Below, piece by piece: positions 15,313 to 23,140 of a stretch of 64,000 bases of DNA. Positions within the stretch are counted from its first letter, which is position 1. Each line of letters begins with the position of its first letter. Source of the DNA: Bifidobacterium pseudolongum subsp. globosum (lineage in GTDB: Bacteria > Actinomycetota > Actinomycetes > Actinomycetales > Bifidobacteriaceae); contig NZ_RYUH01000010.1 of NCBI RefSeq assembly GCF_004155535.1, forward strand, positions 248,001 to 312,000. Reading direction: 5' to 3'. Position numbers and translations under genes: made by a program. The notes beneath the pieces are model-generated. The model searched no databases. It saw nothing but the letters and a program-made list of their open reading frames with translations, and had not been told where the DNA came from.

Positions 15313-16232
15313 AGGATCCGAAAACGCTTGATGAGATGATCGGAATCTTCGAGGAACGGGGACTGGCCCTCGATGACAAAGACATCGATAGTTTCCGCAC
15401 TGTCCTCTATGACTGCAATTATTATCGTCTCTCGGGGTATTTCCGCGCATTTCAGGTGGATCCATCGCATGGGGACAATCGTTTCGTCGAAGGTACTTGT
15501 GTCGATGATTTCCTGACGCCGTACTTGATGGATGAGAGGCTCCGTTCTCTTGTGTTTGAGGGTACGTCGCGGTTGGAAAGGACCATAGGGGCGAGGTTCT
15601 CGTATCTGCTCGCCCAGAATGATGGCGCGTATTCCTATATCGATGAGAATTCGTACAACGAATACCGTACCGTCAGCGACAAGAATGCCGCGCTGTCGCA
15701 GTTCCCGTCACGTCAGAGTCCCCGCTCACAACTGTTCAATGAGCTTTGCCGATGGTTGTCCCAGTCGAAGGAGGTGTGCATCCGTCACTATCGGCGACGG
15801 AATCAGCCTGTGCCGATATGGGCCGCGGTGGAAGCAATCCCGTTCGGTACCTTGTCGAAGATGCTGTCGCTACACAAGAATACGCAGGTGTTGCGTGAGC
15901 TGTATAAATCGTTGGGGTTCCGGGGTCGGGAGTGGAGAACGTGCGCGCCGTCAGCCATCCAGTCGATGAGTTATCTGCGCAACATGTGCGCACATCATTC
16001 CCGTCTGTGGAAGAGGGAGATCATTTCGGCTCCTCCCATGCCGCAAGGTGCACAGCATCAGTTCTCCAGTATGGAGTTTTCGGACAAGTCCGTCGCGAAG
16101 TCATTGGTGGTGCTCTCCTACCTCGTGGACTACATCGCAGGCGATGAAGAGTATTCACTCCGTCTATGGGAGTTTGTCAATAGCGACGCCTCGTATTCGG
16201 ATGGCATCCACCATGCCGCCCATTGGGAATAA
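15309..16232 (+). CDS. Abi_2/AbiF-family abortive infection protein (HEPN)
   Basis: A 307-residue protein with CGGAGGA eight bases before the ATG. Family marks are DCNYYRLSGYF (residues 35-45), SRLERTIGARFSYLLA (88-103), WAAVEAIPFGTLSKM (171-185) and RNMCAHHSRLW (224-234). The last contains R224-x4-H229, the R-x4-6-H catalytic motif of HEPN ribonucleases. Abi_2 proteins stop phage growth by killing or arresting the infected cell, and AbiF members are thought to be held in check by an upstream RNA. The preceding structured, terminated leader fits that arrangement. Sits between unknown cargo and integrase, so it probably protects the lysogen from other phages. Confidence 0.88.
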   Translation: MKDPKTLDEMIGIFEERGLALDDKDIDSFRTVLYDCNYYRLSGYFRAFQVDPSHGDNRFVEGTCVDDFLTPYLMDERLRSLVFEGTSRLERTIGARFSYLLAQNDGAYSYIDENSYNEYRTVSDKNAALSQFPSRQSPRSQLFNELCRWLSQSKEVCIRHYRRRNQPVPIWAAVEAIPFGTLSKMLSLHKNTQVLRELYKSLGFRGREWRTCAPSAIQSMSYLRNMCAHHSRLWKREIISAPPMPQGAQHQFSSMEFSDKSVAKSLVVLSYLVDYIAGDEEYSLRLWEFVNSDASYSDGIHHAAHWE

Positions 16233-16370
16233 CGGCTAGAAGAAGGGTGAGGATCGACTATCCCCGAGAGGGAAGAACACCCGTGGCATTCTTATCGCCG
16301 ATCCGAGAACCATCATACGCTTGATACAGCATCCATGCCAAGCTAAATCATAGTGAATGAACGCATGGGA

Positions 16371-16404
16371 ACGGGTGTCGCCCACGGCAATGGGCGGCAC
16401 CCGT
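16371..16404 (+). terminator. hairpin after the Abi gene
   Basis: Arms ACGGGTGTCGCCCA / TGGGCGGCACCCGT (one G-U pair) with a six-base loop in the 239-base gap before the integrase. Apart from this and a GGGAAGGAG site before int, the gap shows no gene. Confidence 0.55.
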
Positions 16405-16471
16405 AGATGCTTGTAAATGTTGGATTTTAAAGCCCTTCCAGTGTAGCAGGTGGGGCGGGAAGGAGCCCATC

Positions 16472-17740
16472 ATGGGCAAGGTCATCATCGACGACCGTTG
16501 GCTGCGGTGCGACAAGGATGGCAATCCCCCGGACAAGAGGGCGAAGCAGGCGTTGGCCAGGGCACACGATCCCCTCACCGCGGCGGTGCCGGACAAATGG
16601 CGCGCCAGCGATTACGGGAAAGGCTCGCGTTGGCGGTGCCGCTGGTATGTGCTGCTGCCCGACGGGAGGCGCAAACAGCAGACGAAGAAGTTCCGGCGCC
16701 TGCAGGACGCGGAGGCGTTCGCCGCTGCCACGGAGGATGCGCTGCGCAGCGGCAAGTACCATGACGCACGGCAGGGCAACCGCCCGTTCGGCGAGGTCGC
16801 GAGCGCATGGATGGGCACGAAGATCGATCTGCGGGATTCGACATATCGCCGGTACGAGCGTGAGTTGAGGATCCATGTCCTGCCGAGGTGGGGCGGTGTG
16901 CCGGTGGGGCGCATCGACACGGAGAGCGTGCAGCAATGGGTGAACTCGTTGCATGACGGGTCCGCCGACACCGTGGAGTCGGGTGTCCCGTTGGCGGCGC
17001 GTACGATCCGCAACATCGTGCGTGTGGTGTTCGGTGGCGCGATGGAGTATGCGCGCGGCATGGGGTATATCGTCTCCGACCCGTTGGAGCGTGTGGTGAC
17101 GCCGAGGATCGTGCGCCATGATGACGACATGGTGTTCCTGAGCATCCAGGAGGTGGAGGACCTCGCCGATGCCGCCACGGAGCTGGGTCGTGACGTCGAC
17201 GGCCTATTGGTCAGGTTCCTGGCGTACACGGGTGTGCGTGTCGGTGAGGCGACCGCGTTGACCGTCGGGGATGTGGACTTCGCGGGCGGCCGTGTCAGGG
17301 TGTCGAAGACGTGGAGCGTGGACAGGGACGGCAAGGCGAAGCTGGATGCGCCGAAGAACGGGCGTGCCCGTTGGGCGGCGTTCCCCTCGTTCCTGCTGGC
17401 GGATCTGGCCGTGCTGTGCGATGACGTCGACGAGTCCTCTCCCCTGTTCCGCGCGGCGCGTGGCGGCACGTTGTGGGTGCCGAACTGGCGCAGCCGCGTG
17501 TGGACACCGGCGGTGCGCGCGGTCGGTCTGGAGGATTCCGGGGCGAGCATCCATTCGCTGCGGCACACGTACGCGTCGATAGCGATCGCCGCGGGCGCGG
17601 ACGTCAAGACACTGCAAGCGCAGTTGGGCCATGCGTCGGCGACGATCACGTTGGACACGTACGCAGGCCTATGGCCCGAGCGTCTAGGCGAGGTCGCGAG
17701 CGCCGTGGACGGTGTGCGTGCGCGTGTGTTGTCCCGGTAG
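16472..17740 (+). CDS. tyrosine-type prophage integrase
   Basis: A 422-residue recombinase with GGGAAGGAG before ATG 16472. An N-terminal arm-binding region rich in Trp/Arg (SRWRCRWYVLLPDGRRKQQTK by parts) precedes the core-binding SAM-like domain (110-210). The catalytic set is complete: R256 (TGVRVGEA), H361 and R364 (HSLRHTYAS), H387 (LGHAS), nucleophile Y397 (TLDTYAG). It ends about 95 bases from the 3' end of tRNA-Pro, the expected place for integration into that gene. Confident. Confidence 0.96.
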   Translation: MGKVIIDDRWLRCDKDGNPPDKRAKQALARAHDPLTAAVPDKWRASDYGKGSRWRCRWYVLLPDGRRKQQTKKFRRLQDAEAFAAATEDALRSGKYHDARQGNRPFGEVASAWMGTKIDLRDSTYRRYERELRIHVLPRWGGVPVGRIDTESVQQWVNSLHDGSADTVESGVPLAARTIRNIVRVVFGGAMEYARGMGYIVSDPLERVVTPRIVRHDDDMVFLSIQEVEDLADAATELGRDVDGLLVRFLAYTGVRVGEATALTVGDVDFAGGRVRVSKTWSVDRDGKAKLDAPKNGRARWAAFPSFLLADLAVLCDDVDESSPLFRAARGGTLWVPNWRSRVWTPAVRAVGLEDSGASIHSLRHTYASIAIAAGADVKTLQAQLGHASATITLDTYAGLWPERLGEVASAVDGVRARVLSR

Positions 17741-17804
17741 GTTGATGCCGTCGTACCTTTTTCGTACCCCTTGGCCGTGGGTGGTTTCATGTGGAAACGA
17801 GAAG

Positions 17805-17830
17805 CCCCGGGATTCCAATGAATCTCGGGG
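17805..17830 (-). terminator. terminator of the tRNA-Pro gene
   Basis: Eleven-base stem CCCCGAGATTC / GAATCCCGGGG on the minus strand (one wobble) with a four-base loop, then CTTCTCGTTTCC. Confidence 0.6.
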
Positions 17831-17836
17831 CGTTTG

Positions 17837-17880
17837 TCGGGCTGACAGGATTTGAACCTGCGACATTCTGCTCCCAAAGC
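17837..17880. other. probable prophage attachment site (3' half of tRNA-Pro)
   Basis: Integrase and tRNA-Pro are adjacent and the tRNA is complete, as expected when a phage carries the tRNA 3' end as its att core. The other junction must lie left of the window, so the repeat cannot be defined here. Confidence 0.4.
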
Positions 17881-17910
17881 AGACGCGCTACCAAGCTGCG
17901 CCACAGCCCG
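17837..17910 (-). tRNA. tRNA-Pro (anticodon UGG)
   Basis: Seven-pair acceptor stem CGGGCTG / CAGCCCG, D arm, anticodon loop TTTGGGA giving UGG (17876-17874), T arm with GGTTCAAATCC and discriminator A. CCA is not encoded. Its 3' end faces the integrase. Confidence 0.95.
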
Positions 17911-18006
17911 AGGCGTGAACAAAGATGCTTTCACGCACAAGCGATAACTATACCATGGCGCGTGACTAATTCGATACAATGGGGTGTCGAGTGGAAAGGC
18001 AAGCGT

Positions 18007-19236
18007 ATGGGACGGCATCAACGAGCTGAATCATTGGGACTCATATCCTTTGTCTGTTGTGCCCTTGTCGGGTGCGGCGGCATGTATCTGTATCTGCAAT
18101 TGGCCCCCGCGTTCTGGCAGTTGTCGCAACGCCGGTTCATGGCATGCGCTGCGATTGTTGCAGCTTGCGGCGTAATCTCGTTCATCATCGGCTACATCCA
18201 CCGCATGCGCCTGCTCGACGTGCAGAAAGGGTGGGTGCACACGGTGCGCCGCGTCTTTGAGATCCTCGCGCTCTCCATCGTCTACGCGTCCACGCTGTTC
18301 CTCATGTCGTACATGCTGTTCTCCCTCGTGAATTCGATCATGGGCAAGGCGATCTTCACGTCGTACATCCCCGCATTGACCGCGGCCTTCGCCGGTGTGA
18401 GCGGGTATCTGACGTTTGTGCAAGCCGAGTTGATGAACGCCAAGACGCTTTCGGCGCTCCTGCCCTTCTTTGTGATTGCCGGCGTGAGCACCGCAAGCTC
18501 CACGACGACCGATCCACACTGGTTCCGCAACAATTTCTCGGAGCTCGGCGACCGTACCACCTTTGCCGCGCGCATGTTCAACACCACCCTCATTCTGGGC
18601 GGTATCTGCATCATCATCATCACGTACTTCGCCATATCGGAGCTCATCGCCACCTACCGCATCGTGCGGCCGAACGGCGACATCGCCATCCGCCAACCGA
18701 ACGTCTCCTACAAGATCCCCCGCTTCAAGGTACGCATCACCATATTGACCGTCATGCTCGTGCTGTCCGGTGTGGCGTTCATCGGCATCGGCACATTCCG
18801 CTACACGCCCCACCCGATTCTGCACAATGTGTTCGCACGCGGCATGCCGGTCCTCATGTTCATCATGCTTGTGGCGCTCCCCTGGCTCGCCCCGCAGCTC
18901 TCCAAGGCCTTCTTCGCCATCTCCGACCTCGCCATTGTGGTCTGTGCGCTCGTGGGCATCTCGTGGCTCATGGGCAACAACACGCTGACGAACGTCGAAG
19001 CGCTCGCCGCCATGCTGTTCCTGGGCTGGTTCATCGGATTCTCACGCCAGATCGCCGCAATAGAAGCGGACCGCATCCAACGGCAGATCCTCGCGCATCA
19101 GGTCATCAACCCGGCGGCGCTCGACAAGATGATCGACGCCGAAGAACAGGCAGGGTTCAGCACGGTGCTCACCGATATGAGCAGCCCGATGCTGGCGAAC
19201 GAGGCGAAGAACACGGTACAGTCATTGGCCAAGTGA
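18007..19236 (+). CDS. polytopic membrane protein, DUF998-like
   Basis: A 409-residue protein from ATG 18007 with GGAAAGG eleven bases before; a TACAAT -10-like box lies at about 17974. About ten hydrophobic helices are visible, starting SLGLISFVCCALVGCGGMYLYL, with cytoplasmic loops rich in Arg/Lys. The motif pair TASSTTTDPHWFRNNFSELG, read in two parts, and the helix order resemble DUF998-type proteins. The C-terminal tail is soluble (NPAALDKMIDAEEQAGF). First core gene beyond the prophage. No defined function. Confidence 0.7.
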   Translation: MGRHQRAESLGLISFVCCALVGCGGMYLYLQLAPAFWQLSQRRFMACAAIVAACGVISFIIGYIHRMRLLDVQKGWVHTVRRVFEILALSIVYASTLFLMSYMLFSLVNSIMGKAIFTSYIPALTAAFAGVSGYLTFVQAELMNAKTLSALLPFFVIAGVSTASSTTTDPHWFRNNFSELGDRTTFAARMFNTTLILGGICIIIITYFAISELIATYRIVRPNGDIAIRQPNVSYKIPRFKVRITILTVMLVLSGVAFIGIGTFRYTPHPILHNVFARGMPVLMFIMLVALPWLAPQLSKAFFAISDLAIVVCALVGISWLMGNNTLTNVEALAAMLFLGWFIGFSRQIAAIEADRIQRQILAHQVINPAALDKMIDAEEQAGFSTVLTDMSSPMLANEAKNTVQSLAK

Positions 19237-19237
19237 C

Positions 19238-19318
19238 ATGGCCATTGCGTGATGGGGGCGGGCCCCGTCCACACATCGGATGTGTGGACGGGGCCCGCCC
19301 CCATCACGCAATGGCCAT
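19238..19318. terminator. 40-bp perfect inverted repeat between convergent genes
   Basis: Arms 19238-19277 and 19279-19318 are perfectly complementary with a single central base. Starts ATGGCCATTGCGTG and is GC-rich in the middle. Serves both converging genes as a terminator in either direction; unusually long and perfect. Confidence 0.7.
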
Positions 19319-19326
19319 CCGCCGGC

Positions 19327-21468
19327 TCAGTTGTCCGAACGCCGTTCCTTCTTCTCGTCGCTCATGAGCAGCATGAAACTCCTCGACTGCGCGGTGATCG
19401 CGAAACCGGCCTCGTAGTTGAGTTCGGGGCCCTTCGGATTGTGGGTGTCCACGATGAGCTTCCACTTGCGCCCGTACTGCTCGTCGGGAAGCGTGAACAT
19501 GATCGGCTCGTAATGCGCGTTGAAGATGAGGATGAAGTCATTGTCGACCATCGTGTTGCCGTACCAGTCGGGTTCGGGGATGTCACTGCCGTTGAGGAAC
19601 ACCATGATCGAGAAGGCGTGCGTGTTGGACCACGCCTCCAAGTCCATGATGTTGCCGTTGTGGTCGAACCATTCCACTTGCGGCAACGCGTCAGGCGCCA
19701 TGTTCGCGTCACGCCCCATGAAGAAACGGCGGCGGTGCAACACCGGATGCTCCAGACGCAGGTGCACAAGCTTCGCGACGAACTCGCACATGTCCTTCTG
19801 GTAGTCCTTGAGCTTCCAATGCGTCCATGAAATCTCGTTGTCCTGGCAATAGCCGTTGTTATTGCCCAACTGCGTGCGGGCCACTTCGTCGCCGCCGCAG
19901 ATCATCGGGATGCCTTGGCTGAGCAGCAACGTGGAGAACATGTTGCGCATCTGGCGGTGGCGCAACTCATTGACATCACGGATTGTAGTGGGGCCTTCCA
20001 CACCGCAGTTCCACGAACGGTTGTGGCTTTCGCCGTCCCTGTTGTCTTCGCCGTTCGCCTCATTGTGCTTGTTGTTGTAGCTGACCAAGTCGTTGAGGGT
20101 GAATCCGTCGTGCGCGGTCACGAAATTGACCGATGCCACGGGCTTGCGCCCATTGTGCTGGTACAGGTCGGAACTGCCCATGATGCGGCTGGCGAATTCA
20201 GGCAGTGTGGACGGCTGCGAACGCCAGAAATCGCGCACGCAATCCCTGAAATGCCCGTTCCATTCCGACCAGTTCGGGGGGAAGCCACCAACCTGATAGC
20301 CGCCGGAGCCCAGATCCCACGGTTCGGCGATGAGTTTGACGCGTGAGATGATTGGATCCTGCTGCACGATGTCGAAAAACGCCGACAGTTTGTCGACCTC
20401 CTGGAACTGGCGTGCCAGTGTGGCGGCCAGATCGAAGCGGAACCCGTCGACGTGCATCTCCTGCACCCAATAGCGCAGGGAATCGGTGATGAGCTGCAGA
20501 GTCTGCGGCGAGCGCATCAGCAGGGAGTTGCCGGTGCCGGTCGTGTCGAAGTAATGCATCTGGTCGTTGTCGACAAGGCGGTAATATGCCTGGTTGTCGA
20601 TGCCTTTGAAACTCAGGGTGGGCCCCATGTGGTTGCCTTCGGCGGTGTGGTTGTACACCACGTCGAGGATGACCTCGATTCCGGCAGCGTGGAACTCCTT
20701 GACCATCGCACGGAATTCGTTGACCTGCTCACCGCGTTGTCCTTGGCTCGAATAGGCGTTGTGCGGTGCGAAAAATCCGATGGTGTTGTATCCCCAGTAG
20801 TTGTTGAGGCCCTTTTCCTGTAGGAAGGGGTCATTGACGAACTGGTGGATCGGCATCAGTTCGATTGCGGTGATGCCCAGTTTCTTGAGGTATTCGATGA
20901 CGCTGGGATGCGCCAGGCCCGCATAGGTGCCGCGGATTTCCGGGGGCACGTTCTTGTTGAGGTTGGTCATGCCACGCACATGCGCTTCGTAGATGACCGA
21001 ATCCGAATACGGGATGAAGGGGTGTTGGTCGTTGCCCCAGTCGAAGAACGGGTTGATCACGGCGGACTTCATGGTGTGCGCCGCCGAATCGAGGTCGTTC
21101 ATGTCGTTGGGGTTGTCCGAGTCGTTGAACCAGTAGGAATAGAGGCTTTCGTCGCCGTCGATGTTGCCTTCGATGGCCTTGGCGTAAGGGTCGAGCAGGA
21201 GTTTGTTCGGGTTGCACCATTGCCCGTTTGCCGGGTTGTAGGGGCCGTAGACGCGGTAGCCATACCGCTGTCCGGGTTGGATGCCCGGCAGGTAGATATG
21301 CCAAACGTATGAGTTCTGCTCGGTGAGTTCAACGCGGGTCTCGTTGTCTTGTTCGTCGAACAGGCAGAGCTCCACCTTCTCGGCCATACGGGAAAACAGC
21401 GCGAAATTGACACCCGCTCCGTCATAGCTTGCGCCAAGCGGGTACATGGAACCAGGTCTTGTTTGCAT
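19327..21468 (-). CDS. glgX: glycogen debranching enzyme (GH13_11)
   Basis: A 713-residue isoamylase-type enzyme that removes alpha-1,6 branches from glycogen after phosphorylase trimming. N-terminal CBM48-like domain (YPLGASYDGAGVNFALFS), then the GH13 barrel: VVYNHT, nucleophile in DGFRFDLA, acid/base in LIAEPWD, and TAHDGF. Length and motifs fit GlgX. The start at 21468 has no ribosome site, but CATACT ends seven bases before it, suggesting a leaderless message; the ATG six codons upstream lies inside that promoter. With glgB in the same window, glycogen remodelling genes are both present but not linked. Confidence 0.93.
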   Translation of the reverse strand: MQTRPGSMYPLGASYDGAGVNFALFSRMAEKVELCLFDEQDNETRVELTEQNSYVWHIYLPGIQPGQRYGYRVYGPYNPANGQWCNPNKLLLDPYAKAIEGNIDGDESLYSYWFNDSDNPNDMNDLDSAAHTMKSAVINPFFDWGNDQHPFIPYSDSVIYEAHVRGMTNLNKNVPPEIRGTYAGLAHPSVIEYLKKLGITAIELMPIHQFVNDPFLQEKGLNNYWGYNTIGFFAPHNAYSSQGQRGEQVNEFRAMVKEFHAAGIEVILDVVYNHTAEGNHMGPTLSFKGIDNQAYYRLVDNDQMHYFDTTGTGNSLLMRSPQTLQLITDSLRYWVQEMHVDGFRFDLAATLARQFQEVDKLSAFFDIVQQDPIISRVKLIAEPWDLGSGGYQVGGFPPNWSEWNGHFRDCVRDFWRSQPSTLPEFASRIMGSSDLYQHNGRKPVASVNFVTAHDGFTLNDLVSYNNKHNEANGEDNRDGESHNRSWNCGVEGPTTIRDVNELRHRQMRNMFSTLLLSQGIPMICGGDEVARTQLGNNNGYCQDNEISWTHWKLKDYQKDMCEFVAKLVHLRLEHPVLHRRRFFMGRDANMAPDALPQVEWFDHNGNIMDLEAWSNTHAFSIMVFLNGSDIPEPDWYGNTMVDNDFILIFNAHYEPIMFTLPDEQYGRKWKLIVDTHNPKGPELNYEAGFAITAQSRSFMLLMSDEKKERRSDN

Positions 21469-21474
21469 TGTTCC

Positions 21475-21480
21475 AGTATG
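21475..21480 (-). promoter_or_regulatory. -10 of a probable leaderless glgX promoter
   Basis: CATACT with six bases to the ATG and no ribosome site. Confidence 0.4.
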
Positions 21481-21582
21481 GCACACCGGTCGCTAACTCG
21501 TATTATTTCGTTCAATGAGTAGTTCGTGCGCCATTGTCGGGGGCATTGTTTCATGCATGGCGCCCGGTAGGCGTGGTTGTCG

Positions 21583-22200
21583 TCAGCTTATGCGCCGAAT
21601 CTGCTCGTGGAGAATCGCGATCATCGAATTCGATGCGGTGATGGGCATGGCGCGCAATCGCTCCCAATCGACCCAAGCCGATTCCACATGTTCATCGGCG
21701 TCGAACTCGCAGTGTTCGCGTGTCCACGCATCGAGGTGAAGCACGTAGATGTGCGCGAGTTCGTCAGTCATGCCTTCCGAGGAATACCAGTCACCCACAT
21801 GGTCGAACCGTATGGCGGCATCGGATTGCGGCACCACACCGGTTTCTTCGCGCAGTTCACGCAATGCGGCGTGTTCCGGGTCCTCTTCACCGTCGATCAG
21901 GCCGGCGGGCAGCCCCACGGCATACATGTTCGATCCTGCCCGGTATTCGCGTTCCACGAGGTAGGTGTCGCGCACGGTGTCATGCACCAGCATGACGACG
22001 CACGGCGCATGATGAATCACTTGGCGACGGATTGTCGTCGTGCCGCCATCGTTGTGTGTCAATGCGACGCGCCGGTCCTCGACACTGAAAATCGCCCCCG
22101 TGTACACGGTCTCGCTCGTGACAACAGACGCAGGCACATCCATGTCGATGCCATCCGACGTATCGTCAAATGTGCGGTTGAGTTGCAGTTCATCGGCCAT
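21583..22200 (-). CDS. Nudix hydrolase (ADP-ribose pyrophosphatase-like)
   Basis: A 205-residue protein. The Nudix box is complete (GLIDGEEDPEHAALRELREE then TGV), with upstream strands HHAPCVVMLVHD and the LVEREYR motif typical of ADP-ribose pyrophosphatases that hydrolyse ADP-ribose to AMP and ribose 5-phosphate. Overlaps the Nif3-like gene upstream by eleven bases, so they are cotranscribed. Confidence 0.88.
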   Translation of the reverse strand: MADELQLNRTFDDTSDGIDMDVPASVVTSETVYTGAIFSVEDRRVALTHNDGGTTTIRRQVIHHAPCVVMLVHDTVRDTYLVEREYRAGSNMYAVGLPAGLIDGEEDPEHAALRELREETGVVPQSDAAIRFDHVGDWYSSEGMTDELAHIYVLHLDAWTREHCEFDADEHVESAWVDWERLRAMPITASNSMIAILHEQIRRIS

Positions 22201-23110
22201 CGGCGTCTCCCGCCGTCATGTTCGCGCCGATCGACAGCGCCCATGGATCCGTGTTCGTCTTGTTCCACCGCACCTGTGGGCGTTGACCGGTGGCCACTTC
22301 CACCGCGTTCGGCACATCTTCGAGCGCATAGCGGAACCACAACGATTCAATGGCGCTGTGTGGCGTGTTGATCAATGCCGGCCGCAACTGTGCATCGCCA
22401 GTGCCGAGCATCACGCCCTGTGCACGCATCGCAGCCTCATATGCGGACTGCTGCAGTTCGTCGGTGGCCGGATGGTGCCGCAGGTCGCTCGTCACATAGA
22501 CATCCACCCCCAATGCATTGACCGTGCCGAACATCGAATCGCCCGAACCGGGCAGCACCGCGACGGAACGCACCATGGCATCCAATGATCCTGCCACCTG
22601 CACACCCAACTTGGTGGCGGGCAGCGCCTGTGCCACGGCATCCGCGAACTCGCGCAGCCTCATCGGCTCGGCGAGTCTGCCGACACGGCCCAATCCGACC
22701 GGGTGCGCGGCCAACGGATCGTCAATCGGTTCCATCGGCGTCTGATCGATCAGTCCGAACGCGTCGGCGGCCGCCTGCCCCACACCGCGGTAGGACGCAT
22801 CCGCATTGGTGTGCCCCACCCACAGCGCACAGCCATGCTGTGCCAATGTCTGCACGGTCTGCCCGCGGAACGTGAGGCCTGAGACCTCATGTACGGCGCG
22901 GAAGAACAGCGGGTGGTGGCAGATGAGCAGATCCGCCCCACTGCGCACGGCGTCGTCGACCGTCTCCATCGTCGGATCGGCGGCGAAGACAATCGACGAG
23001 ACCTCATGCGTCAGGTCGCCCACGATCAGTCCCGGATGGTCCCAGTCTTCCGCGTAACGCAGCGGATAGAGCGTTTCCAGAACGTCCACGACCTGTTTGA
23101 GTGTTGCCAT
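22190..23110 (-). CDS. Nif3/YbgI-family dinuclear metal protein
   Basis: A 306-residue member of the Nif3-like family (GTP cyclohydrolase 1 type 2/NIF3). Metal ligands are visible in EDWDHPGLIVGD, LLICHHPLFF, GHTNAD and the C-terminal TSDLRHHPATDELQQ. Proteins of this fold are hydrolase-like with a di-iron or di-zinc centre; the cell role is unsettled. Good AAAGGA site. Located between polA and a Nudix gene. Confidence 0.88.
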   Translation of the reverse strand: MATLKQVVDVLETLYPLRYAEDWDHPGLIVGDLTHEVSSIVFAADPTMETVDDAVRSGADLLICHHPLFFRAVHEVSGLTFRGQTVQTLAQHGCALWVGHTNADASYRGVGQAAADAFGLIDQTPMEPIDDPLAAHPVGLGRVGRLAEPMRLREFADAVAQALPATKLGVQVAGSLDAMVRSVAVLPGSGDSMFGTVNALGVDVYVTSDLRHHPATDELQQSAYEAAMRAQGVMLGTGDAQLRPALINTPHSAIESLWFRYALEDVPNAVEVATGQRPQVRWNKTNTDPWALSIGANMTAGDADGR

Positions 23111-23140
23111 GCTTCGGGTCCTTTCCCGTGTTCGGTGGGG

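Noticed and set aside
15309..16232. Abi gene as a Cas13-like effector
   Set aside because: It has one HEPN motif and Abi_2 motifs only; there is no CRISPR array or second HEPN domain.
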